From Cytidiella melzeri (Eukaryota > Basidiomycota > Agaricomycetes > Polyporales > Irpicaceae), in NCBI GenBank assembly GCA_022592445.1, contig JABYQR010000708.1, positions 1 through 11,023 of the forward strand: DNA of 11,023 nucleotides. Direction: 5' to 3'. The stretch's first letter is position 1; every line of letters starts with the position of its first letter. Under the pieces are notes generated by a model. The model saw nothing but the letters and a program-made list of their open reading frames with translations. It was not told where the DNA came from and ran no database searches. The position numbers and the translations under genes were made by a program. Positions 1 through 8,840 of the stretch are shown here, piece by piece.

Positions 1-149
1 CACTGCTGAAAACTTTTGCTACTTGAAAAACACCCGGAAATGAGATGGGGATGATATCTGTGACAGATCTGATATTGACTTAGCAAGTCTGATAAACGGG
101 CGCACATCCACCGACCCTGTGTCAGGCCTCTCAGACTCCTACTCCCACC
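1..149 (+). promoter_or_regulatory. upstream region of the purine permease gene
   Basis: This stretch precedes the permease ATG. It holds a good HGATAR site, TGATAA at 90-95, about 55 bases before the start codon. Two further GATA cores nearby lack the final purine. The start context is CCACCATGG, close to an ideal eukaryotic initiation context. In Aspergillus, azgA is controlled by the GATA factor AreA and the purine regulator UaY (established knowledge). That a GATA factor acts here is inference from one short motif. No TATA box is evident. Confidence 0.35.
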
Positions 150-2790
150 ATGGTCAAGTTAATCCACAGAGTCAACGCTGCTGTAAGTGGTTTTTGCCCC
201 CTGTTCTACGTGATTCACAGAATGGGGCCAATGAGTAGGTCGCAGACTCGTTCGCCGGCAGATGGTTCCGCTTGGAGGGTTCTGGTCATCCGAAGGAGCG
301 TGTTGGGTCGCGTTTCCTGGTACGTCGTGTACATATATCCAGGTCAAACACTGCCTAACCTCTTCTTTGTCGCAGACCGAGATTCGTGCTGGGCTAACTA
401 CATGGGTTCGTGCAATATCTGTTTCCCATCCGTTCGTTGGGCTGATCCGCAATGTGCTCAGGCCGCCATGGCGTACATCGTGAGTGCATAACTCTTGCTT
501 AAAAAACATGCTCCTGACACCGGCTGCAGATTTCCGTCAACGCATCCATTCTGTCAGACAGCGGAGGGACTTGCGTATGCCCGACCGGTGATGGTTGTAT
601 CTCAGACGATACCTACCTCGCGTGTGTAGACGAAGTGCGTCGTGATCTCATCACAACCACTGCCGCCATAGCTGCGCTGGCATCGTTCCTCATGGGTTTA
701 CTCGCGAACTTGCCTGTTGGCATGGCGCCCGGTCTGGGGCTGAATGCATATGTAAGTGGAGAAAGTTTTTGACCACGCCGCAGCATTTGCTAACAGCCAT
801 GCGATGGACAGTTTGCGTACTCCGTAGTTGGGTTCGTCTTTCGCGCGCTTTGATGAAAGAATTGCGCCGCTCACACGCAACGCACATGCTAGCTTCCACG
901 GGACGGGCATTATTTCATATCGTGAAGCACTGGCAGCGGTGTTTTTGGAAGGGTAGGTTATGTATCGCATGGGTACAAACTTTCCACTGACATGTCGGCG
1001 CAGATGGTTGTTCTTCATTTTATCCCTGCTTGGCCTTCGGCAATGGCTGGCGAGGATTATGCCACAATCGCTCGTGCTCTCCGTTGGCGCTGGTATTGGT
1101 TTGTTCATCGCGTGAGTACACCGCCTGACGATATTGAAGCGTGCTTATCGTGATTTTCATCTAGCTTCATTGGATTGTGTAAGTCTTTAACACACGTCAT
1201 CTTCTATCTGGTCTAACAACGCGCTCTAGCGAGCGGTGGCCTCGGGGTTGTTGGCGGCGACACCACCAATCTCGTTGGACTCGGAGGCTGCTTGCCTCAA
1301 TGTGAGTTGTTTTCAAATGCTGTTACACCAACTATCAGCCTTACGTCTCCCAGATTATGTCAGCGATAATCTTCCGGGTTACTGCGCAAGCCATGTCCTG
1401 CAAAGCCCGACCATGTGGCTCGGTATCTTTATTGGAGGGTGCGCCCATGATTTGGTGGACTCACCTCATGGTCTTCACTGACAAGGCACCAAACTCTAGC
1501 ATTTTCACAGTGTTCCTGATGCTGTACCGCGTGAAGGGCGCTATCCTCATCGGCATCTTCCTGACATCTATCATTTCGTGGCCGCGACCTACCGCCGTCA
1601 CTTTCTTCCCACACAACGACGCCGGCGACGCAGCCTTTGACTTTTTCAAGCAGGTCGTCACATTCAGACCGCTAAAGCTCGTCGGCAACGCTATCGACTA
1701 CAGCAGCTACAGGTAAGGAGCACGTTCAAATCCGTCTCAATTTTCCTATTACTAACTCTATCCTACAGCTCTGGCCGCGTCTGGTATGCTTTAATCACCT
1801 TCCTCTACGTCGATATCCTCGGTAAGTCTGTTCCCCAGCCTCCGTGCCGGTTTCATGCTCAAGCGCTGTCAGACACCACCGGTACTCTATACTCCATGGC
1901 CAAGTTCGCGGGACTCCGGGATCCAGTTACCCTCGATTTCGAGAACTCCACGATCGCGTACTGCGTCGACGCCTTCAGCATCAGCATGGGCGCTCTGATG
2001 GGCACTTCCCCCGTGACTGCGTTCATTGAGAGCGCGACAGGTATCTCTGAAGGTGGCAAGACAGGTATCACCGCAATTTTCACCGGCCTTGCGTTCTTCG
2101 TCTCTGTGTTCTTCGCACCCATCTTTGCATCAATTCCATCTTGGGCTACTGGTGGTGCCCTTGTGATCGTCGGTTCTCTCATGATCAGGAAGTAAGTGAT
2201 TGTGAAACACACAAAACAGTCAGTATTTCTGATCACGGCAATCTTTTTCTAGCGTACGCGATATCAACTGGGACTATGTCGGTGACGCCGTGCCAGCCTT
2301 CCTCACCCTTATCGTCGTTCCTCTTACCTACAAGTCAGTAATTCTTGCATTGATGAGACTCTCAGCTGTTCAAATGACATTATTGTGCAGCATCGCGTAC
2401 GGCGTCATTGCTGGTATCATATCATACGTCCTCATTAATGGCGTCGCCTGGGCCCTCCGCCGCCTCACCAACAATCGCATCGTCCCTCCCAACTACGAAG
2501 AGTCTGAGCCATGGGTCATCCCCCCTGGGAGCATTATCCCCGCTTGGGTGTAAGTGCCCATTTCTCTCAACTCCTCCCACCTCCGCCTCATGCTTATCTG
2601 TTCTGTCTCTTTTATAAGGCTCTGGATTGCTGCTCGCGGAGGATGGTATGTCCCACCTGAGACGCAGCACGTGCACCAGGGAGGAGATCTGCACATGACG
2701 GAGCGTAGCTCTCCCGAGACGGCAAGCATGGAACATGTGCACAAACACCTGGGTGATCACCATACCGTGGCTGTTGAGGAAGAAAAGTAG
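150..2790 (+). CDS. azgA: AzgA-family purine (adenine/guanine/hypoxanthine) permease, 17 exons
   Basis: Predicted plasma-membrane proton symporter for hypoxanthine, adenine and guanine. Exons: 150-182, 239-319, 376-405, 462-479, 530-751, 812-831, 893-952, 1004-1111, 1165-1178, 1230-1301, 1354-1438, 1500-1712, 1769-1821, 1873-2191, 2253-2333, 2391-2549, 2619-2790. They total 1740 bases, 579 residues plus stop, against 580 in Aspergillus AzgA. All sixteen introns are GT-AG, 50-69 bp, with phases that keep one frame. Family motifs seen: FRLEGSGHPKER near residue 21, MAYIISVNASIL near 51, GMAPGLGLNAY (118-128), GGDTTN near 204, and GTSPVTAFIESATG (about 380-393). N126, D334, D337 and E389 sit exactly five residues before AzgA Asn131, Asp339, Asp342 and Glu394, residues implicated in substrate binding or transport. 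The N-terminal exons are the least certain; intron 1 needs the acceptor at 238 to reach the conserved frame. The hydrophilic C-terminal tail is cytoplasmic by inference. The gene appears intact. Confidence 0.93.
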
Positions 2791-3115
2791 ACATGGAGTA
2801 CCGCGCTTTGAGAAGAAGGTGGGTGTATATAGAGATGGATTCCGAGTTTAGGTGCCTAGATCGTATTTTCTCTTGATTTATTCTTCAGCGTTATCTGTAG
2901 TAGCTCAGTGTCTGTGTTGCTGTTGTATCTTTGTTGTATCTTGTGGAGAGTCGTTGCTTCAAATTTATGCCGTTCAATGTGATCAATTACGATGTTCATT
3001 CGTTCCATTATACCACAAGTGCATCGTTGGCATTGGGGGCCATACGTGAAAAGGGCCGCTACTTCATTTGCTATTTCAGGTTTTTGAGTCAGGTCTACAT
3101 ACACGCCTTCATTTT
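2791..3115. other. shared 3' intergenic region between convergent genes
   Basis: No gene is seen in these 325 bases. They must hold the 3' ends of both neighbours, which are transcribed towards each other. On the minus strand AATAAA lies at 2877-2882, about 235 bases past the oxidase stop, and could be its polyadenylation signal. No equally good signal is visible for the permease. A short direct repeat of TTGTATCTT lies around 2925-2941. Confidence 0.4.
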
Positions 3116-4620
3116 TCACTGCTGAAAGAACCCTGCATAGTCCCAGTGCCCAGAAGCCTGTCCCTCCCTCATCCAGCCAAGCCTATCAGCCGTCAATTTC
3201 GCGACCCTCACAAAAAGCGTCCCGTCCAATACCTCCGCGCCAGTCATAGCAGCCCCAACGGCACCCGGAGATCCCTCCGTAAACTTGAACTCACCCGGCG
3301 CAGCACCGCCATACACTTGCGCAAAATGCAACGAGGCGCGCTGCACTTTGCAGAGCTGTTCGTTCGGCTGAACGAGCGTCGTCTGAACGATCTGGTTCCA
3401 CGGGTTCGGGTTGTGCTGAGGCGGCAAGGTATTGGCAGCCGATTGAGGTGCAGGGAATGGATCGCTGGGCGAGGAGGTCGTGGCTTTGTAAAAATCTGCG
3501 ATCGGAAGTTGGGGACGCCCGCGGGTGATGTACAGGATGAGGGAGAACGCAAAGAAGATTTTGAGTAGGAGGCTGGCAGATGCGGAGGTCAGTGAGTTAA
3601 GAAGAGGTGGTAGGAGTAAGGCGGATGTGACTAGATGCATCCTGACGTGGTCGAATCGTTAGTGTGTATAGATAGGAAGCAAGGACCATTCTCACGTGAA
3701 GAAGTCCCCATTGAACTCTTTCTTTTCGTCTGCGCTGTGGGCCTTACCACCCCAACCCCCTACGCCGTAGATGACGGTGTTCATCCAAGCAACTTCCTCA
3801 AATTTCGCTCTCAGCAGTTTGGCGCTGGTACCAGCGCTGAGATCACGAGCCCAGTCCTCGCAATTTTCCAGCAATTGAGCACCGGCGACGCGTACAACTA
3901 GGTCAGTGACGATTTCCGGATGATCTCTGGGAACTGGCAGTCCTAGAGCCTTTTGGGCAAAAGCGGGGTCATTCGCAACGCGGTTCAGAATGGTGAGAGC
4001 ATGGGGAGCGGGTGGTTCAGGCTCCGAATATATAACCGTCGATGCTAGCTTCGTCGTGACATCTGCGAGGCCGCTGCCCTGGAATAGAGTCTCGGGGAGT
4101 AAAGAGAAAGCTTCTGCGGGATGCAGCGCAGCTTGCGCAAGGCCTGTTAATATGTTAGCAATGAGATGGAGAGTTGAAAACCAGCAGAACGCACCTTCGG
4201 CGACGAGACCCGGCAGGTCGAATTCAGCGCCGTAGCCAGCATGAATCATTGGGTGTAGGAAACCAGAGAAAAACCGGCTTAGCATCATGGGTGGCCTTCC
4301 GTCCTTACCAGGAGTAATGTTTGCATCCTTCGACATCACGAACTTTTCTAAGACGTGCTGGCCATCCAGCTGTTCAGTGAGCTTGGCAGAGCAAAACGCC
4401 AAGTAAGCCTGATAATAACTATACAAAGAGGTGTGTTGAGATTATACACGCAGACGGCCGAACATGATGATACACACCGCTCATCGCCTAGATGATCCTT
4501 CCAGTCAGAGTCGCTGATGATAGTATCGATTTTTGTCTTCTCTGGAGGATGAAACGCGGGTTTCATGTACGCCACATGCGTAGCGTACGCAGCCTCAAGA
4601 AGCTGCTTGTTTGCTCCCAT
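3116..4620 (-). CDS. questin oxidase-like (AflY family) protein, probably 5'-truncated
   Basis: Four minus-strand exons: 4620-4478, 4418-4195, 4143-3696 and 3641-3116. Introns are 59, 51 and 54 bp, GT-AG, with consistent phases. From the first in-frame ATG this gives 446 residues. The family (Pfam questin oxidase-like) includes the Baeyer-Villiger type enzymes AflY and questin oxidase of fungal polyketide pathways. Family-like stretches: DHLGDERYYQAYLAF (about 40-54), HPMIHAGYGAEF (103-114, with H103 and H107), GLVAEGLAQAALHPAEAF, DFFTMHLVTSAL (from 269), GRPQLPIADFY, and a tail near TLFVRVAKLTADRLGWMREG followed by HWDY. Most fungal members begin with a longer His-rich segment ending in a HHLL..Y..GA motif. 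Part of that lies in frame upstream of the ATG here, so the N-terminus is missing or mis-started. The substrate is unknown. No polyketide genes lie alongside, so a role in a cluster is not supported. Family assignment is firmer than function. Confidence 0.82.
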
Positions 4621-4653
4621 GGTGTATATAGCCAGAAGATGGTGGCTTGCATG
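4621..4653 (-). pseudogene. in-frame 5' remnant of the questin oxidase-like gene
   Basis: Eleven minus-strand codons directly upstream of, and in frame with, the oxidase ATG read HASHHLLAIYT, then MGANKQLLEAAY. This fits the family's conserved N-terminal pattern (His-x-x-His-His-Leu-Leu, then Tyr, then Gly-Ala). An in-frame stop lies at 4678-4680 and no ATG lies between. The upstream part of that domain is not recognisable in the next 800 bases. A splice acceptor (CAAG) at about 4646 is a possible alternative, but no donor exon was found. An out-of-frame ATG at 4650-4652 would overlap the main start. Confidence 0.55.
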
Positions 4654-4706
4654 GTGTAAGCGATCTGAACTCCGACGTCATAACCGTTACGCCAAAAGGC
4701 AGTTTA

Positions 4707-4728
4707 ACTGAGATGTTATTATCTCAGT
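4707..4728. repeat. 8-bp inverted repeat (hairpin)
   Basis: ACTGAGAT and ATCTCAGT form a perfect 8-bp stem around a 6-base loop. It lies between the oxidase 5' end and the LTR. Its role is unknown. Confidence 0.6.
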
Positions 4729-4768
4729 CTTATCGGAGTATATATGCTGTTCCGAGCACTGTGCTAAC

Positions 4769-4937
4769 CCGCGCCAGGGTTACACTCCTCCCCGTTATAG
4801 ACACTTTAATCCCACCCTCCGGAGTTTCTCTCGGACAGTATGAGGGCTGCTCTGGGTTGTCTATTGGGGATTTGTGATATATGCCGCCCCAAGGGTGTAA
4901 CCCCTTGCAAGTTGCCCCCAGCCAGGGTTGAACCCCT
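4769..4937. repeat. three copies of a near-palindromic GGGTT/AACCC motif
   Basis: Related sites occur at about 4774-4784 (AGGGTTACACT), 4892-4905 (GGGTGTAACCCCTT) and 4924-4937 (GGGTTGAACCCCTT). The third has the perfect arms GGGTT and AACCC around one base. The first and third also share the flank GCCAGGGTT. The stretch 4621-4954 otherwise contains no gene I can support. Between the motifs, a TATATA (about 4738-4744) resembles a second promoter. The cluster could be transcription-factor sites or the remains of another small element; the sequence does not decide. Confidence 0.45.
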
Positions 4938-5028
4938 TGTTTGAAAGTTATGAGTGTAGGGGATGACTAGGAGAGTCAACTAACTCTGGGAGTAAGTGTC
5001 TTATTATTTCTCTGCTCTCTAGGAGCTG

Positions 5029-5036
5029 TATATATA
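5029..5036 (-). promoter_or_regulatory. TATA box of the LTR promoter
   Basis: TATATATA within GTATATATAC, about 425 bases into the LTR and about 75 bases before its proposed end. This is the usual position of an LTR promoter just before the R region. Confidence 0.5.
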
Positions 5037-5076
5037 CATGTCTGTAACTAGATTACTAATGCTACAGTAATGTCAT

Positions 5077-5126
5077 ATGAGTAAGGATTGGTAAGGATTG
5101 GTAATCCTATGAGTAATGATTGGTAA
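5077..5126. repeat. short tandem and direct repeats inside the LTR
   Basis: The 10-mer GTAAGGATTG is duplicated exactly at 5081-5100. An 18-base unit beginning ATGAGTAA at 5077-5094 recurs at 5109-5126 with one difference. Such repeats are common in LTR U3 regions and may act as enhancer-like copies (inference). Confidence 0.7.
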
Positions 5127-5255
5127 TGCACAGTCCTGCTTGCTAATACTACTGAATAGAGAATGTAAGCGATGACTGAGCATCCTACATAACTGAATGG
5201 TGCTGACTGAGCCTTTAGTAAGCTCAATACATTTGGTATATGAAATATGAGTCAT

Positions 5256-5279
5256 GCAGAAGCCTCATGGTACTTCTGC
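5256..5279. repeat. 7-bp inverted repeat in the LTR
   Basis: GCAGAAG and CTTCTGC pair across a 10-base loop in the U3 part of the LTR. Confidence 0.5.
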
Positions 5280-5303
5280 TATTCAGTCATGGAAACTACT
5301 GGA

Positions 5304-5338
5304 ACACGATGCCATATGGTGCAAGTATCGCATCGTGT
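5304..5338. repeat. 9-bp perfect inverted repeat in the LTR
   Basis: ACACGATGC (5304-5312) and GCATCGTGT (5330-5338) pair perfectly around a 17-base loop. It is the strongest hairpin in the window and lies in the U3 part of the LTR. Confidence 0.65.
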
Positions 5339-5460
5339 GTGACCATAAGGATGGTGGAATCACATGCTATGTACTATCTGATCTTATCTATCTACATATC
5401 TAATCTACATTGTCCATAGATCTGATGTCCGATAATCAGCGATACAATCTCGCTTTGACA

Positions 5461-5469
5461 CTCCCACTT
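5461..5469 (-). other. polypurine tract (plus-strand primer site)
   Basis: Minus strand AAGTGGGAG abuts the TG that opens the 3' LTR and lies about 50 bases after the pol stop codon. This matches the plus-strand priming site of Ty1/copia elements. Confidence 0.75.
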
Positions 5470-5517
5470 GATGCCAACATCATTTTGCTTTGAGCTACTT
5501 TGAATGACAGCATCTCG

Positions 5518-7884
5518 TTAGGGTGCAGTGAAGTTCACTAGTCCAAGACTCCCACTGAATTTAGACTGTTTCTGAAATGCCAATGACTTGGTCATAATAT
5601 CAGCAACTTGGTCTTCAGTTGGGATAGCATAGAGTTCTGCCTTTTTGTCTTCATTTATGAACTCGCGAACATAGTGGTAACGAATGTCAATGTGCTTTGA
5701 ACGAGCTTCAATCTTTGGATTCTTTGTGAAGAAGATGGCACCATGGTTATTGCAATAGATCGTAGTGGGACCTCTTGGTGACATATCCAATTCCGTAAGC
5801 ATAGTACGTATCCAAGCACACTGCCTCGCTGTGTCGCATAATGCCATGTACTCTGCTTCCATTGAAGAGAGTGCTACGGTCTTCTGTTTCCTCGAGACCC
5901 ATGACACTGCGCCTTTGGCCAGAAGGAATGCATAGCCAGTAGTGGAGTGTCTATCGTCTTTGTTCTCAGCCCAGTCTGCGTCTGAGTACCCAACTAGTCC
6001 AGATTGGCTGTGTCCATCATACTTGATAGCATATGACTGAGTACCAAGTAGATAACGGAGTATGTACTTCGCAGCATTCATATGGATCTGAGTGGGATTT
6101 GACATATACTGAGAAAGACGTATGACAGCATATGAAATGTCGGGACGAGTACCAATCATAACATATATGAGTGTACCAATCAAGGCTTGATACGAACTCC
6201 TAAGCTCATGTTCCGCTGTATAGTCGGAATCTGCTTTATGAAGTTCTAGTCCAGATGGTAAAGGTGTACGGGCAGGATTAGCATTGATCATTTGAAAACG
6301 TTTAAGAGCATCTTCAATGTACGACCCTTGAGAAAGGTAGAGTGTACGCTCTTTACGATTTCTATGCACTTGCATGCCTAGGATTAGCTTTGCTTCTCCT
6401 AAGTCACGCATCTCATATTGATTCATGAGATTTGTCTTGAGTGCTTTGATCCCAGCTTTATCGTTGCCAATAGGAAATATATCATCAACATAGAGGATAA
6501 GCATCAAAGTCCCCCCTTGTTGGTGATATATGTATACACCAGCATCGGACTCAATACGTTCAAAGCCTAATGCTACAAGCGTATTGTGTATTTTGATATT
6601 CCAAGTTTGTGAAGCTTGTTTAAGTCCATAAATGGCTTTCTTAAGCAAACAAACATGGTTCTCTTTTCCCTTCTCTACCAAACCTTCTGGTTGTTCCATA
6701 TAGATTTCCTCATCCAGTTCGCCGTACAGGAATGCTGTTTTTACGTCCAGTGCCTCGATTTCCCAATTCTCGAGTGCAGCTATAGCTAGTAGCGTGCGGA
6801 TGGACTCAAAACGTGCGACTGGTGAGAAGGTTTCTTGATAATCAATTCCTTCAACTTGCGTGAAGCCTTTTGCTACAAGACGTGCTTTGTAACGACCGTC
6901 AGATTTGACTGCAAAGACCCATTTGCATTTTACTATTTTTCGTGAAGGGTCTGGTCGTTTAACAAGCTTCCAAGTGCCATTTTTCATTTGAGAGGCAATT
7001 TCGTCTTGTGCAGCAGCGTACCATAAATCTCTATTGTCACTTTTCATTGCTTGTTTCCAAGTCTGAGGAAATTCGTTCATTGCAAACGCCGTGACATATG
7101 AAGACAATATATGTTCTAGAGATTCAGATTGACCCTCTGATTGACTCGGTAGATCAGATGGGAGATCAATGTTCGATTCCTCCGGTGTCGAAGGTAATCT
7201 AGAAGATCCAGGTACTGGATTAGACGCTGTACGTCTTACTGGTCCAGGTACTGCTGGCTTCGTTGATTCTCTCCATTTAGCCGTTTGCTCCTTTTGTCGC
7301 TTTTCAACACCCTTATCGCGTGCAACTGCCTGTTCATTACGCTTCACTTCGTCGACTGGATTAAAGCCAAGCGAAGGATTCTTTCCAGCAGTTGATCTCT
7401 TTGGTCGAGACGGTGGTTGCTGCTGTACTGGTTGACGTGCATTTGAACGTGAAGGCTGAGGCAGTGCTTGCTGCGGTCTACTGACTGGTGTGCCGCGGGT
7501 ATTACGACTGGGTGCTCTCGGCTGAGGTACAGGCTGCTGAGGAGGATTCTGCGGTTCTTGTTGTCTTGGATGATTATCATCTCTATCATCAAGCTCATTG
7601 TGACCAGCATCATCGTTCTCATCAACAAAAGGTAAATCGATATCATGTAGAGGTTGTGGATTATCGTTGGATTGGGGTGGTTTGGAAAGAGAAGTATCAA
7701 GATCGGTACGATATGGGAAAGTATTCTTGTCAAACTTTATGTCAGTCGCTAAGACTATCCGTTGTTTATCCCAGAACCGGTAACCCTTAAGACCAGGTTC
7801 ATATCCAACGAATATCATAGGAGCTGCCTTGGCAGACAGCTTGTTCTGACGACGTTCCTTGTGTATAAAGACATATGCGCGACA
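5518..7884 (-). CDS. pol: copia pol, distal part: integrase tail, reverse transcriptase, RNase H
   Basis: This is one open minus-strand frame; the first ATG is at 7818, but the frame is open from 7884 and belongs to the gag-pol polyprotein. Counting from 7818 (766 residues): the integrase C-terminal segment (FVGYEPGLKGYRFWD, 3-17); a Pro/Gln-rich linker (about 45-225); reverse transcriptase (RVT_2) from about 253, with DVKTAFLYGEL (catalytic D358) and YVDD (443-446); RNase H from about 610, with YSDADW (D613/D615), SSMEAEY (E654) and SKHIDIRYHYVRE (D711). The RNase H position that is normally Asp in YCDNQGA is Asn here (N690, YCNNHGA), and the usual YVDDxxxxG is followed by an odd Phe-Pro. 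The enzyme may therefore be impaired although the frame is intact. It ends 57 bases before the LTR. Confidence 0.93.
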   Translation of the reverse strand, partial: CRAYVFIHKERRQNKLSAKAAPMIFVGYEPGLKGYRFWDKQRIVLATDIKFDKNTFPYRTDLDTSLSKPPQSNDNPQPLHDIDLPFVDENDDAGHNELDDRDDNHPRQQEPQNPPQQPVPQPRAPSRNTRGTPVSRPQQALPQPSRSNARQPVQQQPPSRPKRSTAGKNPSLGFNPVDEVKRNEQAVARDKGVEKRQKEQTAKWRESTKPAVPGPVRRTASNPVPGSSRLPSTPEESNIDLPSDLPSQSEGQSESLEHILSSYVTAFAMNEFPQTWKQAMKSDNRDLWYAAAQDEIASQMKNGTWKLVKRPDPSRKIVKCKWVFAVKSDGRYKARLVAKGFTQVEGIDYQETFSPVARFESIRTLLAIAALENWEIEALDVKTAFLYGELDEEIYMEQPEGLVEKGKENHVCLLKKAIYGLKQASQTWNIKIHNTLVALGFERIESDAGVYIYHQQGGTLMLILYVDDIFPIGNDKAGIKALKTNLMNQYEMRDLGEAKLILGMQVHRNRKERTLYLSQGSYIEDALKRFQMINANPARTPLPSGLELHKADSDYTAEHELRSSYQALIGTLIYVMIGTRPDISYAVIRLSQYMSNPTQIHMNAAKYILRYLLGTQSYAIKYDGHSQSGLVGYSDADWAENKDDRHSTTGYAFLLAKGAVSWVSRKQKTVALSSMEAEYMALCDTARQCAWIRTMLTELDMSPRGPTTIYCNNHGAIFFTKNPKIEARSKHIDIRYHYVREFINEDKKAELYAIPTEDQVADIMTKSLAFQKQSKFSGSLGLVNFTAP

Positions 7885-8840
7885 TCAAAATACACACGAA
7901 GGCGAGAAATATCAGGTTTTTCACCCAAAACTTTCTCAATAGGTGTGTGCCTAAGATGCTGACTTGGTAGGCGGTTATAAACGTATACGGCAGCCTCGCA
8001 TGACAACTTCCAAAAGCCGTTAGAAAGACCAGCGTGGTGACGCATGGCTTCTGCTTTATAAACAATTGTCTGCTGCCATCGTTCCGCTCTACCATTCTGC
8101 TGATGTGAATAAGGCGTGGATGTCTGACGTTCTATACCATACTGATGTAGGTATTTAGTGAACTCATCATTCAAGAACTCTGTACCCCTATCACTGTGAA
8201 ACTTCTTCATCTTTTGACCAGTCTGGTTTTCCGCCCATGTTTTCCATCTCTTAAACTCGGATAATGCTTGGTTTTTATGCTTGAGGTAACATTGTTCCCC
8301 CATACCAGTAGCATCGTCTAAGAGAGTCATGGCGTACTTATAACCATCAATCGGAAGCGAAGGAAATTCAACTAAGTCCGAGTGAACCAGTTCTAGTGGC
8401 TCCTTGGCTCGTGATAAAGAGGGTGGTTTTGGAAGTTGCTTTCCTCGACCAAGTTCACATCCGTGGCATGGAGCAGTTGAGGACGGAACAGAGATACGCT
8501 CAGGTAATCCTTAGTCCCTTTGTGAAGATTCTCAACAATGCGCTTCCACGGATGTCCTAGCCTATTATGCCACAACAGATAATTATCAGGGTCTTTATGG
8601 CTGCTACTGTCTCTTGTCGCTTTACTATGCGCGCATTTATGTGGTACATGCCTGCGTCGTCACAGCTTCCATACAGGAAATCTTTGCCCTTGTGTTGTAT
8701 AGTCCAGCCTTTCGCTGTTGTTTGACTTGTATAGCCATTGGCCAAAGCCTTACAAGGTGCAAAGAATCGAGTAACTGCGTCTGGGATATAAAGAACGTTC
8801 TGAAGGGTGGCACGGCTTACTACACCATTTTTGAGGTTGA
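7885..8840 (-). pseudogene. pol: copia pol, pre-integrase and integrase core (frame-broken)
   Basis: Segments in successive frames read as one integrase. A pre-integrase stretch (NVLYIPDAVTRFF near 8790) leads to LLWHNRLGHPW (zinc-binding His residues, about 8540-8575), then CHGCELGRGKQ (zinc-binding Cys pair, about 8455-8465). The catalytic triad follows: Asp in HSDLVEF (8376-8378), Asp in FHSDRGTEFLND (8190-8192) and Glu in NGRAER (8082-8084). All zinc and catalytic residues are present. Breaks lie near 8636 and 8510, and one near 7887 joins to the distal pol frame. Each break is explained by one missing base. Without those breaks this would be an ordinary integrase. Confidence 0.85.

Larger units (their letters stand above)
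4955..5460 (-). repeat. 3' LTR of the copia-like retrotransposon
   Basis: The internal (5') edge at 5460 is well placed. On the minus strand a purine tract, AAGTGGGAG, runs straight into TGTCAAAGCG, the standard tract-then-TG junction. The outer edge is less certain; TG...CA ends are satisfied if the LTR finishes in CCCCTACA at 4955, giving 506 bp. A TATA box, tandem repeats and hairpins lie inside in plausible U3/R positions. Five bases beyond (ATGAG on the plus strand) could be a target-site duplication, but the other end is not available for comparison. An LTR reaching as far as about 4714 cannot be excluded. Confidence 0.6.

Noticed and set aside
150..491. Uninterrupted 113-codon plus-strand ORF from the same ATG as the permease
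   Set aside because: It reads through introns 1-3; only the spliced frame gives the conserved AzgA N-terminus.
3117..3126. CACTGCTGAA repeated at the very start of the window (1-10)
   Set aside because: Ten bases shared once, with no extended similarity; it fits chance and is not evidence of a duplication.
3068..3568. 166-codon plus-strand ORF
   Set aside because: It is antisense to the last exon of the oxidase gene, has Arg-rich shadow composition and matches no family motif.
4624..4629. TATATA just before the oxidase ATG as its core promoter
   Set aside because: It is only about five bases before the ATG, too close to direct a transcript that includes it, and it overlaps in-frame codons that appear to be coding remnant.
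4647..4877. 76-codon plus-strand ORF between LTR and oxidase
   Set aside because: It crosses a hairpin and the palindromic repeats, shows no conserved features and is no longer than expected by chance.
4924..4937. B-box-like GGTTCAACCC suggesting a tRNA gene or SINE
   Set aside because: No A box, cloverleaf or terminal T run at suitable spacing; the motif is better described as one of three palindromic repeats.
7488..7790. 100-codon plus-strand ORF rich in His/Gln/Tyr
   Set aside because: It is antisense to the Pro/Gln-rich linker of pol, which explains its odd composition.
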